The notes: generated by a model not told the origin, from the letters alone. Counted from the first letter of the stretch, positions 16,568 through 26,562 are shown. The stretch is 64,000 nucleotides of DNA from Sorangium cellulosum So ce56 (GCF_000067165.1 NC_010162.1:10273501-10337500); one strand, 5' to 3'. Made by a program: numbers and translations.

Positions 16568-17940
16568 CGCGCGCTCGCCTGACCCGTCGGACTCGCCTGA
16601 CTCGCCTGACTCGTCCGACTCGTCCGACTCGTCCGACTTAATTGCAAGACCCGGTCGAGGATGCGGTCCGCGAGCGCCGGCTTGGGCAACACGCCGAGCG
16701 CGTCGGCGGCGTCGCGGGTCACGATCGTGGCGCGGTTGTCGTCCCGGCCGAACGAGTCCGCCGCGTGGTTCGCGACGATCATGTCGACGCGCTTGCTGGC
16801 GAGCTTGTGCCGGGCATAGGCGATGACCCCCTCGTCCGTGGCGGTCTCGACCGCGAACCCGACGAGCACCGGCGAGCGCGCTCCGTCGGCGCCGGCAGCG
16901 TCCGCCAGCCCGCCGCGCGCCGCGCCGATCTCCGCGAGCAAATCAGGGTTCGGCACGAGCGGGAGCGACGCGAGGTCGGGCGTCCGCTTCAGCTTGGTCG
17001 CGTGCTGCTCGGCCGGGCGGTAGTCGGACACGGCGGCCGTCATGATGAGCGCGTCAGCGCCGCGCAGGTCCTCGCCGAGCGCCTGCCAGAGCGCGCCGCG
17101 CATCGAGAGCGCGCCGCGCACGTCGACCCGGCGCGCGCCCGGCGGCGTGGAGAGCGACACGGGGCCGGCGATGAGCGTGACCTGCGCGCCCCGCGCCGCG
17201 GCCCGCTCCGCCACGGCGAAGCCCATCTTGCCGGTCGACCGGTTGCCGAGGAAGCGCACGGGATCGAGGTCCTCGAGCGTGGGGCCCGCCGTGACGACGA
17301 CGCGGAGGCCCTCGAGGTCGCGCGGGGCGAGCCGCGAGAACGCCGCGGCCGCGATCGCCGCCGGCTCGGCCATGCGCCCGAGGCCGCGCTCGCCCGAGGC
17401 GACCTCGCCGAAGACCGGGCCGACGAGCTGCACGCGCCCGTCGGCCTCGAGCGTGGCGACGTTCCGCGCCGTCGCGGGGTGCGCCCACATGCGGGGGTGC
17501 ATCGCCGGCGCGGCGAGCACCGGCCCCCGCGCGCACAGGGCGAGCGCCGTCACGAGGTCGTCGGCGCGCCCCGCGGCGAGGCGGGCGATCACGTCGGCGG
17601 TCGCGGGCGCGAGCAGCACGAGATCGGCCTCGGCGGCGAGCGCGACGTGCAGCTCGCCCGCGAAGCCGGGATCCCACATGGTGTCGCGCACCGGCTCGCC
17701 GCAAAGCCCGCTCAGCGTCATGGGCCCGAGGAACTGCTGCGCGGCGCGCGTCATGATCGGGAGCACGCGCGCGCCGCCCTGGATCAACAGCCGGGCCACC
17801 TCGGCGGCCTTGTACGCGGCGATGCTGCCCGAGACGGCGAGCGCGACGGTCGGCCGCGCGCCTTCGGGGGCTTGGCCAGCGGGCGGCGGGGCGGAGACCT
17901 CGGGGCGAGGTGCGGGAGATGACGGCGTTCGGCCAGACAT
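16564..17940 (-). CDS. coaBC: Bifunctional phosphopantothenoylcysteine decarboxylase/phosphopantothenate-cysteine ligase
   Basis: Protein of 458 aa catalysing two steps of coenzyme A synthesis. The N-terminal flavoprotein half (CoaC) carries AVSGSIAAYKAAEVARLL, the catalytic His in ELHVALAAEADLVLLAPATA, and PAMHPRMWAHPATARN. The C-terminal half (CoaB) has TAGPTLEDLDPVRFLGNRST, then GKMGFAVAERAAARGA, DALIMTAAVSDYRP and KLKRTPDL. The start at 17940 gives a ~30-aa Pro-rich leader before the conserved domain. The last ~25 residues are a repetitive Ser/Thr/Arg tail (RTSRTSRTSQASQAS) from 9-bp repeats in the DNA; it is outside the family core. Confidence 0.94.
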   Translation of the reverse strand: MSGRTPSSPAPRPEVSAPPPAGQAPEGARPTVALAVSGSIAAYKAAEVARLLIQGGARVLPIMTRAAQQFLGPMTLSGLCGEPVRDTMWDPGFAGELHVALAAEADLVLLAPATADVIARLAAGRADDLVTALALCARGPVLAAPAMHPRMWAHPATARNVATLEADGRVQLVGPVFGEVASGERGLGRMAEPAAIAAAAFSRLAPRDLEGLRVVVTAGPTLEDLDPVRFLGNRSTGKMGFAVAERAAARGAQVTLIAGPVSLSTPPGARRVDVRGALSMRGALWQALGEDLRGADALIMTAAVSDYRPAEQHATKLKRTPDLASLPLVPNPDLLAEIGAARGGLADAAGADGARSPVLVGFAVETATDEGVIAYARHKLASKRVDMIVANHAADSFGRDDNRATIVTRDAADALGVLPKPALADRILDRVLQLSRTSRTSRTSQASQASPTGQASAR

Positions 17941-18008
17941 GGCGCAGGTGCCAGCGTGGGTCGTGGGGTCGGTCCGGCGTCCACCGTGGCACGAAAATCG
18001 CCAATCGT

Positions 18009-18101
18009 ACACGGCCACGGCCACGGCCACGGCCACGGCCACGACACGGCCACGGCCACGGCCACGGCCACGACACGGCCACGGCCACGGCCACGACACG
18101 G
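18009..18101. repeat. GGCCAC hexanucleotide repeat array
   Basis: More than a dozen hexamers (GGCCAC) in runs broken by three GACACGGCCACG joins. It lies between the divergent coaBC and trpS genes (17941-18295). This is a simple-sequence tract in a promoter region; length variation could alter expression of either gene, but that is speculative. I see no other gene in this gap. Confidence 0.92.
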
Positions 18102-18295
18102 TACACGCCGCGCCGCGGGCGGATGATCCGGGGCCGCGCTGCGGGCAGAGAGCTCGTGCTGGTGCGCACGCGCGTACCACCGCGCGCCGACGCGCCCGCG
18201 CAGCAAGAAACCCGGCTGATTTTTGGGGCGTGGCAGTGGCATCACCCGCCAGGAGCGCGTAATGGGATGAGCTCCCTCAGAGGAACACGACAACG

Positions 18296-19324
18296 ATGGC
18301 AAGCACCGTCCTCACCGGCATCAAGCCCACCGGAACGCCGCACCTCGGCAACTTCGTAGGGGCGATCAAGCCGGCGCTCGCGCTCGCAGGGACCGCGTCG
18401 AACGCGCTCTACTTCGTCGCGGACTATCACGCGCTCAACGTCATCCACGACGCGCAGAAGCTCCGGAGCCTGGTCCACGAGGTCGCCGCGACCTGGCTCG
18501 CGCTCGGCCTCGATCCCGAGAAGGTCATCTTCTACAGGCAATCCGACGTTCCGGAGATCTTCGAGCTCAGCTGGATCCTCTCGTGCTTCACGGCGAAGGG
18601 GCTCATGAACCGCGCCCACGCCTACAAGGCCGCTGTCGCCAAGAACATGGAGTCCCGGGCCGGGGCGCCGAGCGCCTCGGGCGCCGAGGACAGCGACGAC
18701 CTCGACGCCGGGATCAACATGGGCCTCTACGGCTATCCGGTGCTGATGGCGGCCGACATCCTCCTGTTCAAGACGAATGTCGTGCCGGTGGGCAAGGACC
18801 AGGTCCAGCACATCGAGATCGCCCGCGATATCGCGCAGCGCTTCAACGCGATCTACGGCCCGACCCTCGTCCTGCCCGAGGCGCGCATCAGCGCCGAGAC
18901 GGCGGTGATCCCGGGCCTCGACGGCCGCAAGATGAGCAAGAGCTACGACAACACCATCGCGCTCTTCCTGCCGCCGGAGAAGCTGCGCAAGACGATCTTC
19001 AAGTACAAGACGGACTCGTCGCCCCCGAGCGAGCCGAAGGATCCGAACACCTCGCCGCTCTTCCACCTCTACCGGGAGTTCGCCACGCCTGAAGAGGCGG
19101 AGGCGCTCCGCGGCCGCTACCAGAGCGGCATCGGCTGGGGCGAGGCGAAAGAGGCCGTGTTCGAGGTGCTGAACCGCGCGCTCGAGGAGCCGCGGCGCCG
19201 CTACGCCGACCTCATGGCCAACCCGGCCCGCATCGACGCCCTGCTCTCGGAAGGCGCCCAGCGCGCGCGGGCGCTCGCGGGCCCGACGCTCCACGAGGTG
19301 CGCCGGGCGATCGGCGCTCGCTGA
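18296..19324 (+). CDS. trpS: Tryptophanyl-tRNA synthetase
   Basis: Class I aminoacyl-tRNA synthetase, 342 aa. The HIGH motif appears as TPHLGN (residues 14-19) within TGIKPTGTPHLGNFVGAI. KMSKS is at 212-216 within GLDGRKMSKSYDNT. The segments GYPVLMAADILLFKTNVVPV and GKDQVQHIEIARDIAQRFN are classic TrpRS. Charges tRNA-Trp. ATG preceded by AGAGGA about ten bases upstream. No trp-leader or T-box structure is evident. Confidence 0.97.
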   Translation: MASTVLTGIKPTGTPHLGNFVGAIKPALALAGTASNALYFVADYHALNVIHDAQKLRSLVHEVAATWLALGLDPEKVIFYRQSDVPEIFELSWILSCFTAKGLMNRAHAYKAAVAKNMESRAGAPSASGAEDSDDLDAGINMGLYGYPVLMAADILLFKTNVVPVGKDQVQHIEIARDIAQRFNAIYGPTLVLPEARISAETAVIPGLDGRKMSKSYDNTIALFLPPEKLRKTIFKYKTDSSPPSEPKDPNTSPLFHLYREFATPEEAEALRGRYQSGIGWGEAKEAVFEVLNRALEEPRRRYADLMANPARIDALLSEGAQRARALAGPTLHEVRRAIGAR

Positions 19325-19420
19325 AGGCCGCGGCGGCGGAGGACGAGCGGAGCTCGCCGAGGCCAGCGCGCGGCGAGCGCCGCCGAGCAGCCGACGGCGG
19401 CTTCGCTCGAGGCCGCCCGC

Positions 19421-21178
19421 TCAGCCGCCGTCGCTCGTCGTCGTCGTCTTCTTCTGGTTCTGGCGTCGCTTCTTGCCCTTGCCGCCCTTCGCCTCGTCCC
19501 CCGCGGGGTCCCGCTGGCCACGGGCTTCCGGCGCCGCCGCGCCCGGGGCGTGCGCGACGGCGATCCCCTCTGCGGGCGGCGCGTCCTCGCCGCGCGCGCG
19601 GCCGCCTTCCCCTTCGGCGCGCTCCTCCCCCTTCGCGCGGAACGTGCCGAACCCAGCGCGCTCGGTCCAGCCGCGCTCGCCCGTGAGCCCGGGCTCGCGG
19701 CTCTCGACGGTGCCGCCGCCCGGCTCCGGGCCGGTCACGCCTGGCGTGCGGACGTCCGGCCCCTGCGTCACGACGAGGTACTCGTCCGCCACGTACTCGG
19801 GGTGATTGTCGTCGGCCGTCTTGGCCTCGGGGTCGCGCGGACCGCTCCCGACATGGACGATCTGCGCGGTCGGCGGGTAGCTGTCGCTCCACTTCTCCCG
19901 CACCGCGTAGGCGCCGTCGCGGACGACCCGCGAGCTCGTCGTCTTGAAGCCGGGGATGCCGCGCTGAGCGAGCGCCCGCTTCCCTTCGGGCAGCTTCGGC
20001 GTCGGGCGCTCCAGCTCCTCGAACGGGACGACCTCGTCGATGCGACGGAAGTACGTGACCGTGAGCTTGCGCGAGGGCCCGAGGATCTCGGCGCGCACGA
20101 CGCCGCCGGCCACCGTCTCGTGGAGCACGATCGGGAAGTCGAACGGGTTCCTGAAGCGGTAGTTGATCGTCGGGTAGACGACGGTCGCGTCGAGGCCGAG
20201 CTTGATGTAGTAGCTCGGGCGGGAGTGCGGATAGCGCTCGACGATCTCGAGCCCCGCGAAGAACGCGGCGCCGTGGAGCGTGCCCGAGATCTGGCAGGTC
20301 CCGCCGCCGAGCCCGTCGACGAGCTCGCCCTGGGCGATGACAGGAGCGACGCGGTACCCGTGCGCCTCGTCGCGCGGGCCGACCGTCTCGTTGAAGTCGA
20401 AGATCTCGCCCGGCATGACGACCACGCCGTCGAGCTTGGACGCCGCGAGCCTGAGGTTGTACGTCCTCTCCTTGGATCTCGCGCCGGTCGCGTAGCGCGT
20501 CTCGAAGTAACCGAGCACCTGATCGAACTTGACGTTGCCGAGCTGGTCGGCGACGAGCTTCGGCGCGATCGTCTCGACGCTGGCCTGCGCGGTGTCCTCG
20601 CCCGCCCGGAGGGCGGCGTCGATGCGCGCGAGCGTGCCGTAGACGTCCAGCCGATACCCGATCTTCTCGGGCTTGAGCTGCTTCGCCTCGAGGTCGACAT
20701 ACGCGTCGACCGCGGGCGCGTCGAGCTCGACCTTCAGGTCGAGCAGCTTGCTGATCGCCCGCTCGGAGTCGAGGAGGAGCGGGATCGGGATGTCGAGCGG
20801 CGCGTCCTCCTGCGCGGCCCGCTCGTGCGCGCGGCGGAGTGCGCTCTCGGGGCGGAGCGCCTCGCGCACGAACTCGGCGAGGCGGACCCGGTTGATCTCG
20901 ACGCCGAGATCGTTGCGGCGGAGCGCGCGCGCGGAGCCGTCGGGGAGCACGATCCGGATCTCCCCGGTGGCGTAGCGGCGCACGAGGTCGAGCGCGTTCG
21001 CCACCACGTCGCCGCCCGTCGGCACCGGCACCTGCGCCACGCGGAGGACCGGCGGGGGCTTGGGGCCGTCGTCCGGCGGGGGCGGCAGCACGAGGTAGGT
21101 GATGGCCAGACCGCTCGTGACGAAGATCGCCACCAGCGCGGCGAACCGCCAGAGCTCCGGCGAGCGGCGAAGATCCAT
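19421..21178 (-). CDS. VanW family protein with peptidoglycan-binding-like region
   Basis: Protein of 585 aa. One N-terminal membrane anchor (FAALVAIFVTSGLAITYLVL), then a repeated periplasmic alpha/beta region like the PF12229 domain found with VanW. The VanW domain follows: TYNLRLAASKLDGVVVMPGE, IFDFNETVGPRDEAHGYRVA, GGGTCQISGTLHGAAFFAGL and YPHSRPSYYIKLGLDATVVY. The C-terminal ~120 aa are charged and disordered, ending in Lys/Gln/Thr runs. The family is linked to vancomycin-resistance loci and envelope functions, but its biochemistry is not settled. It lies 64 bp downstream of a Ser/Thr kinase gene on the same strand. Confidence 0.88.
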   Translation of the reverse strand: MDLRRSPELWRFAALVAIFVTSGLAITYLVLPPPPDDGPKPPPVLRVAQVPVPTGGDVVANALDLVRRYATGEIRIVLPDGSARALRRNDLGVEINRVRLAEFVREALRPESALRRAHERAAQEDAPLDIPIPLLLDSERAISKLLDLKVELDAPAVDAYVDLEAKQLKPEKIGYRLDVYGTLARIDAALRAGEDTAQASVETIAPKLVADQLGNVKFDQVLGYFETRYATGARSKERTYNLRLAASKLDGVVVMPGEIFDFNETVGPRDEAHGYRVAPVIAQGELVDGLGGGTCQISGTLHGAAFFAGLEIVERYPHSRPSYYIKLGLDATVVYPTINYRFRNPFDFPIVLHETVAGGVVRAEILGPSRKLTVTYFRRIDEVVPFEELERPTPKLPEGKRALAQRGIPGFKTTSSRVVRDGAYAVREKWSDSYPPTAQIVHVGSGPRDPEAKTADDNHPEYVADEYLVVTQGPDVRTPGVTGPEPGGGTVESREPGLTGERGWTERAGFGTFRAKGEERAEGEGGRARGEDAPPAEGIAVAHAPGAAAPEARGQRDPAGDEAKGGKGKKRRQNQKKTTTTSDGG

Positions 21179-21242
21179 GCGAGGGCGGCCATCTTGAAAA
21201 GCGTTGCCCGAACCGTCAAGCGAACGCGGGCGCGCGGCGCGG

Positions 21243-22589
21243 CTACGGTGCGGCCCGCGTCACATCGGGGCCACCGCGCGGCGCCTTCGATGCGGCGCGC
21301 GCGGCCCTGAGGAGCGGCTCCTTGATCGAGCCCGCCCCGGGCACGAGCAGAGAGCCCCGCTGCCGCGGCGGGCCGCCGTGCGGCGAGGAGCGCAGGAGGA
21401 GCGCGCCCGCGAGCACCACGAGGACCACGAGGCCGACGGTCGCGGGGACGAGCCAGCGCCGCGCGTGGCCCTCGTCGGGCGTCAGCGGCGCCGGCGGCGC
21501 CGGCCGAGCGCCCTGCGGTGGGCCGGCGCCGCGCTCTGCGCCCGCGCGCCCGGGCTGAGCGGCGGCTTGCGGCGAGCTCTGCTGTGACTGCGGATAGTCG
21601 GAGTCGATCGCGCGCTCGCGCGCGATCTGCATGGCCTCCTGGATCGCGGCGCGCCGCCGCTCGCCGCGCGGGCCGAGCATCTGCTGCATCAGCGCGGCAA
21701 GCTCATCCGAGGTGGCGATGGGCGTCGCTGGCGACAGCTGCTCGATGGACTGGCGCAGCTCGGCCATCGTGGCGAAGCGCTCGTCCCTCGGCTTCGCGAG
21801 CATCCTCATGACGATGCGCCCGACGTCCTCCGGGAGCGACGGGACGAGGGTCCGCGGCGGCTCGGCTGCCGCCTTGTCGCAGATGCGGCGCACCGTCGCA
21901 GGATCGTTCTCGGCGTGGAAGGGGTGCTTGCCCGTCACGAGCTGATAGAAGACGATCCCGAGCGTGAACACGTCGGTGCGCCGATCGATGGGCTCGCTGC
22001 CCGCCTGCTCCGGCGACATGTACGCGTACTTGCCCTTCACCTGGCCGACCTGGGTTCGCTGCAGGTTCGAGGCGGCCTTGGCGACGCCGAAGTCGAGGAT
22101 CTTCACCGACCCGTCGTATCCGACCAGGATGTTTTGCGGCGAGACGTCGCGGTGGACGAGGCCGACGGGCTTGCCGTCGCGGCCGCGCAGCTCGTGCGCG
22201 GCGTGCAGGCCGAGGGCCGCCTCGGCCACGATGCGGAGCGCGAAGGGGAGCGGCAGGCCGCCGCGCGCCTTGCTCTCGCGGAGAACCAGGTTGAGCGGCT
22301 CGCCGTCGATGAGCTCCATCACCTGGTAGAGGACGCCGTCCTCCTCGCCCACATCGATGGTCTCCGCGACGTTCGGGTGATGGATCTGCGAGACCAGGGT
22401 GGCCTCGTCGAGGAACATCGCCTCGAAGTCGGGATCGTCGCTCAGCTCGGCGCGCAGCAGCTTGACGGCGACGATCCTGGGGAGCTGGCCGCCCGTTCGA
22501 GCGGCCCACACCGAGGCCATGCCCCCGAGCGCGATGGGGACGAGGAGCTCATAGCGACCGAGCGTGTGGCCAGCGCGTACTTCTCCCAT
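21243..22589 (-). CDS. Transmembrane Ser/Thr protein kinase (Hanks type)
   Basis: Protein of 448 aa. Complete kinase domain: glycine loop ALGGMASVW (20-28), AVKLL with Lys43, HRDVSPQNI (146-154), DFG (166-168) and YMSPEQ (190-195). Ser replaces Lys in the loop (HRDVSPQN rather than HRDVKPEN), a form common in myxobacterial kinases, so not a defect by itself. After the domain come a Gln/Ser/Pro-rich linker and one membrane helix (WLVPATVGLVVLVVLAGALL, about 379-398). A short outer tail follows. I chose ATG 22589; GTG 22598 would add three residues. It likely forms a unit with the downstream VanW gene. Confidence 0.92.
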   Translation of the reverse strand: MGEVRAGHTLGRYELLVPIALGGMASVWAARTGGQLPRIVAVKLLRAELSDDPDFEAMFLDEATLVSQIHHPNVAETIDVGEEDGVLYQVMELIDGEPLNLVLRESKARGGLPLPFALRIVAEAALGLHAAHELRGRDGKPVGLVHRDVSPQNILVGYDGSVKILDFGVAKAASNLQRTQVGQVKGKYAYMSPEQAGSEPIDRRTDVFTLGIVFYQLVTGKHPFHAENDPATVRRICDKAAAEPPRTLVPSLPEDVGRIVMRMLAKPRDERFATMAELRQSIEQLSPATPIATSDELAALMQQMLGPRGERRRAAIQEAMQIARERAIDSDYPQSQQSSPQAAAQPGRAGAERGAGPPQGARPAPPAPLTPDEGHARRWLVPATVGLVVLVVLAGALLLRSSPHGGPPRQRGSLLVPGAGSIKEPLLRAARAASKAPRGGPDVTRAAP

Positions 22590-22870
22590 GGTGCTCACGT
22601 GCCGCGTAACCCCGGAGCGAGGCGGCGCCCGCCGGGAATCGAGCCCGCCGAGCGCGGCCCGCCGCGGCCCGCCCACGACGTCGGGTCCGCAAGAAGCGCT
22701 CGGTGTGCCAGGTGGTGCTCTTGATCGAAAAATGACCGCGCGCGCCCGGAATGCGACCGGGCGCCTGGTGTTCGGATCGTCGCAGAGAACGCCTTGGCGC
22801 TCAACCCGGAACGCCGTTCGGGTCGCAGCGTGATCTTTCACCGATCCATCGCGGAACGGGCCGGTCGCGC

Positions 22871-25099
22871 TCAGCGCGTGAGCCCCCGTGCCTTGGAGAG
22901 ATCGCCGGTGTCCTCGGCCGGCGCGTCGGGCTGCGAGGACTCGGGAGACGGGATGACCTTGCGCAGCGCTGACAGGTGTCGCTTGGTGACCCCTGTCACC
23001 CCCAGGATCTGAGCGTCGGTCGCGCGACGCACTCCTTCCATGGAGCCGAGCTCCCGGAGGAGCGCCGTCCTCACCGCGCTGCCAAGCCCAGGGATGTCCT
23101 CGATCTCGGACCGGAGGCGCCGCGCCTTGCCGAGCCGCTTGCGTGCGTGGTTTGCGAAGCGGTGCGCCTCGTCGCGCGCGCGCGCCAGGAAGAAGAGGGC
23201 GGAGCTCGTGGATCGGAGCGGGATACCGTTCTTCTGGCCAGGCAGGTAGACGCGGTCGACGAGCTTCTCTCCGGTCTGCGTCTCCCGCTCCTTCGCCAGA
23301 CCGACGATCGGGAGGCCGTGCAGGCCGAGATCGCGCGCCGCCGACAGCGCCACCTGAAGCTGGCCGCGCCCACCATCGACGACGAACAGATCGGGAAGAT
23401 CCCACTCGCCTCCGCCGGCCTCGGCGCGCCTCGACACATCACCCCCCGAGCCGGCGCTCTCTCGCTCCGCGGCGGCGGACACCGGCGTCCCTTCCGTCTC
23501 CGGCGGAGCGTCGCTCGCTGTTGCCGAGCCGATGTCCTCGTCAGCCAGGTCGCCCTCCGTCGCATCGCTCTCGAGCGCGTCGCTCTCCGCCGGATCGCTC
23601 TCCATCATGTCGCTCTCTGTGACGCCCTCCATCACGTCGCTCTCGGGCGCGCCTTCGGCGCCGGGGGCGGCCTCGCTGTCTGCGGTGGACGCGGGGCTCG
23701 CCTGCCGGGCGGCCTTTCCGCGGCGGAAGCGCCGTGAGAGCACCTCGTACATCGCGGCGTAGTCGTCGCCGTCGGCCACGCTCTTCACGTTGAAGCTGCG
23801 GTAGCGCTTCTTGTCCGGCTGACCATCGAGGAGCGCCACGATCGATCCCACCGTGTCGCCGCCGCCGAGATGCGAGATGTCGCAGCACTCGATGCGACGC
23901 GGGAGCGTCGGGAGACGAAGGCGCTCCCTGATCTCCTCGAGCCGGGCCTCGAGATCGTCGGAGCTCCGCTGCTTCTCCCGGAACGCGTGAGCCGCGTTCT
24001 CGTTCGCCATCTTGAGCAGATCGACGCGGGGCCCGCGCTGAGGCACGAAGAGCGCCACCTTGCGGCCGCGCCGATCGCCGAGCCACTCCGCGACGCCCTC
24101 CGCGCCGTCGGGCAACACCGGCACGAGGACCTCATCGGGGATCGTGGTGGACGCGACGCCATAGTACTCGTTCAAGAAGCCGCCGAGCACCTCGTCGTCC
24201 GGCAGCTCCATGTTGCGGAGCGAGAAGGACAGCGTGTCTGTCACGCGCCCCCTCCGCACCAAGATCACTTCGACCTCCACGAGCGTCCCCTCGCGGTAGA
24301 TGCCCACCACGTCTTGATCGACGTCCTTCACGTAGACGACGCGCTGGGCCTCGCGCACGGCCTCGACCGCCCGGAGCTGATCGCGGTAGATGGCGGCGCG
24401 CTCGAACTCGAGCTCCCGCGACGCGTCCCGCATTCGCGTGGTGAGCTCCCCCGTGAGCTCGTCGTGGCGCCCTTCGAGGAAGAGCGCGACCGAGCGGACC
24501 ATCTCCGTATAGAGCTCCCGGTCCACATCCATCACGCAGGGCGCGAGGCAACGCTTGATCTGGTACTGCAGGCAGGGGCGCCGGCGCGACGCCATCTCGG
24601 TATCGGAGCAGGTGCGGAGCTGGAAGTGCTTGTTGACCAGGTGGAGCGTCCGCCGCGCGCTCGTCGCCGAGTGGTAGGGCCCGAAATAGCGCGCCTTGTC
24701 CGGGGCGGGACGGCGGACCGTCTCGAGCATCGGCCACGCCTTCTGCGTGTCGAGCTTGAGGCAAAGGAAGTCCTTGTCGTCACGCAGCTTGACGTTGAAC
24801 CGCGGCTTGTGCTGCTTGACGAGCTCGTTCTCCAGTACGGCCGCCTCCTTCTCGGTGGCGGTCACCACCGTCTCCAGATCGGCCACGATCTTCCGGAGTA
24901 TCGGGATGAAGTACCTGGCGTCGCTCCCGCTCTCCTGAAAGTAGCTGCGGACGCGCGAGCGCAGGCTCTTCGCCTTGCCGACGTAGACGACGGCGCCGGC
25001 CTTGTCGATGAACAGATAGCAGCCCGGCGTCGTCGGGAGCGACGCGAGCTTGGCGGCGAGGAGGGCTTCGGGATCCTGCTTGGCGCTCGGGTTGACCAC
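22871..25099 (-). CDS. uvrC: Excinuclease ABC subunit C, with a ~105-aa acidic insertion
   Basis: Nucleotide-excision-repair nuclease, 742 aa against ~600 usual. GIY-YIG domain at ~24-54 (GCYLFIDKAGAVVYVGKAKS). Four Cys at 164, 176, 184 and 188 match the spacing of the reported UvrC iron-sulfur ligands. UVR domain ~216-250, RNase H-like nuclease from ~403 (ECCDISHLGGGDTVGSIVAL) and VVDGGRGQLQ (573-582). Then comes a helix-hairpin-helix end (IPGLGSAVRTALLRELGS). The extra ~105 residues (462-566), inserted inside the nuclease domain, are acidic and repetitive (ESD/EGD). GTG start. The GIY-YIG and HhH parts are intact, so it is probably functional. Confidence 0.95.
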   Translation of the reverse strand: MVNPSAKQDPEALLAAKLASLPTTPGCYLFIDKAGAVVYVGKAKSLRSRVRSYFQESGSDARYFIPILRKIVADLETVVTATEKEAAVLENELVKQHKPRFNVKLRDDKDFLCLKLDTQKAWPMLETVRRPAPDKARYFGPYHSATSARRTLHLVNKHFQLRTCSDTEMASRRRPCLQYQIKRCLAPCVMDVDRELYTEMVRSVALFLEGRHDELTGELTTRMRDASRELEFERAAIYRDQLRAVEAVREAQRVVYVKDVDQDVVGIYREGTLVEVEVILVRRGRVTDTLSFSLRNMELPDDEVLGGFLNEYYGVASTTIPDEVLVPVLPDGAEGVAEWLGDRRGRKVALFVPQRGPRVDLLKMANENAAHAFREKQRSSDDLEARLEEIRERLRLPTLPRRIECCDISHLGGGDTVGSIVALLDGQPDKKRYRSFNVKSVADGDDYAAMYEVLSRRFRRGKAARQASPASTADSEAAPGAEGAPESDVMEGVTESDMMESDPAESDALESDATEGDLADEDIGSATASDAPPETEGTPVSAAAERESAGSGGDVSRRAEAGGGEWDLPDLFVVDGGRGQLQVALSAARDLGLHGLPIVGLAKERETQTGEKLVDRVYLPGQKNGIPLRSTSSALFFLARARDEAHRFANHARKRLGKARRLRSEIEDIPGLGSAVRTALLRELGSMEGVRRATDAQILGVTGVTKRHLSALRKVIPSPESSQPDAPAEDTGDLSKARGLTR

Positions 25100-25758
25100 G
25101 GCCGGAACGATCTAGAAGTCGCGCGCGCCGGCAGCAAGCGCCGCGATCACGGCTGCTCCCGTGGAGAGCGGCCGAAGCGGCCGCGCCGGTTCTCCTTTAC
25201 ATCTAGAAAAACGCCGTCATGTGACGCGGCGCCGCTCGCCTCGGCGCGACGGGGCAGAACGCCCAGGTCGAGATGTCGGGCGGCGAGCGCCCTGATCACG
25301 AGAGCCGCGCAGCGCGCGCGAGCGCCCTGATCACGAGAGCCGCGTGCGCCGCGCGTCGACGCGCGGCTCTCGTGAGGCCACCCGATCACGGTGAGCCGCC
25401 GTCACGCGTCGCGCGATCGCCCGTGTGGGAGGCGGCGCTGGCGACTGCGGTGATGGCGCGCCGCGCCCACGTCGACGCGAGACGCGCCCTCGAGCAGGCA
25501 GTAGGCTCGACGGCAGGATCTTCGCGGGAGGAGGTCTCGGGTGTCGAGCGCTCCTGCTTCGTGGCCTGGCGGACGACGGCGTCTTCGCCTCGGTCGCAAT
25601 CCGGCGCGACTCCCGGTCGCTCCATCGCGCCCAGTCCGTCTGGAGCTTCCTGGCCTTGAGAGAGGTCGCCCGCTGGAGAGCGAGGTTGCCCCTACCGGCC
25701 ATCGGTGCCCGCTTGTCCCCGCCGTAGCTGCGCTTCGGGCTCTCCCCGCAAGCCACTT
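25100..25758. other. Intergenic, no supported gene; short direct and inverted repeats
   Basis: No coding frame has convincing codon use or family resemblance. A 26-bp direct repeat (CGAGCGCCCTGATCACGAGA, then GCCGCG) occurs at 25284-25309 and 25319-25344. An inverted partial copy (CGCGCGGCTCTCGTGA) lies at 25360-25375. The stretch ends at the amidohydrolase remnant. The uvrC promoter must lie at its left end. Confidence 0.6.
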
Positions 25759-26562
25759 TCAGCCCGCCGGGCGCCACGGTGGCGAGCGTCTGGGAAGCAT
25801 CTGGCAGGAATCAGGGAGGAACCTGGGAGGGGCGATGGGAGGACCGATGCCCGGTCGGAGCTCCATCGTTACCGCGCACCCTCTAATCAGGTTGCCTGAA
25901 CCCGAAAGGACTTGTATGGTCGTAACACCACCAGCGACTGCCCGTTCGATACCCGGGTCCTGGGGCCAGAAGGCATCGGCGAACTGAGCCTGCGGCGCCA
26001 CCGGCCCCGTGTCTGGTTCCCGTTCGCTGCCGTCCAGGTGCGCCGCCGCGCCTGGTGTCGGGCGGCCCCCGAGGTGGGAGTGCGCGTCGAACAGCCGAGG
26101 AGTGACGAACTGTCCACCAGCGTCCATCACCGCCGCCCCGCTCGGGGGATCGATGTCGCCCTCGGCGGCGACGGTGAGCTTTGCCCCCTCGCACGGGAGC
26201 GAGCCGCGGGCGAGCGTCACCCTGGTGCCCAGCACGAGTGTCACCCCCTGAATCAGGATGAGCGGCTGAGCAGGAGCGGCGGCCTCGTGGCCTCCCGCAG
26301 GGCGACTTCCGGCTTGCCGGGGCGGCCGTCGGAGCTCGGGCACGGCGAGCGGTTTGGGAGACTCGGCCGGAGGTTGGGCAGCTCCAGCACAGCCGCAAAA
26401 AGACGCAGCCAGGCCGGAGGCGACATGGCCTGGGGGCTGCAACGTGGGTGGGAGCAACCGCGTCGGGCCGCCGCGCCGATCAGCCAGGGGGATGTCCTGG
26501 CAGGTGGGTGGGGTAGCCCTCATGACGTCGACACCGCCCGAGGGCGGCTCGGCGGCCGACAC
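25759..26562 (-). pseudogene. Amidohydrolase remnant (metal-dependent hydrolase)
   Basis: In-frame remains of an imidazolonepropionase-like amidohydrolase: GVTLVLGTRVTLARGSLPCE, MDAGGQFVTPRLFDAHSHLG (the family HxH metal motif), FWPQDPGIERAVAGGVTTIQ and VLSGSGNLIRGCAVTMELRP. Full proteins have about 400-450 residues. Here the homology stops after ~110 residues and the frame runs out, so the rest of the barrel is missing. There are also odd substitutions around the metal motif (PRLFDAHSH for PGLIDAHSH) and a Cys-containing leader (AASFCGCAGAA) that may once have been a lipoprotein signal. A pseudogene. Confidence 0.7.
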
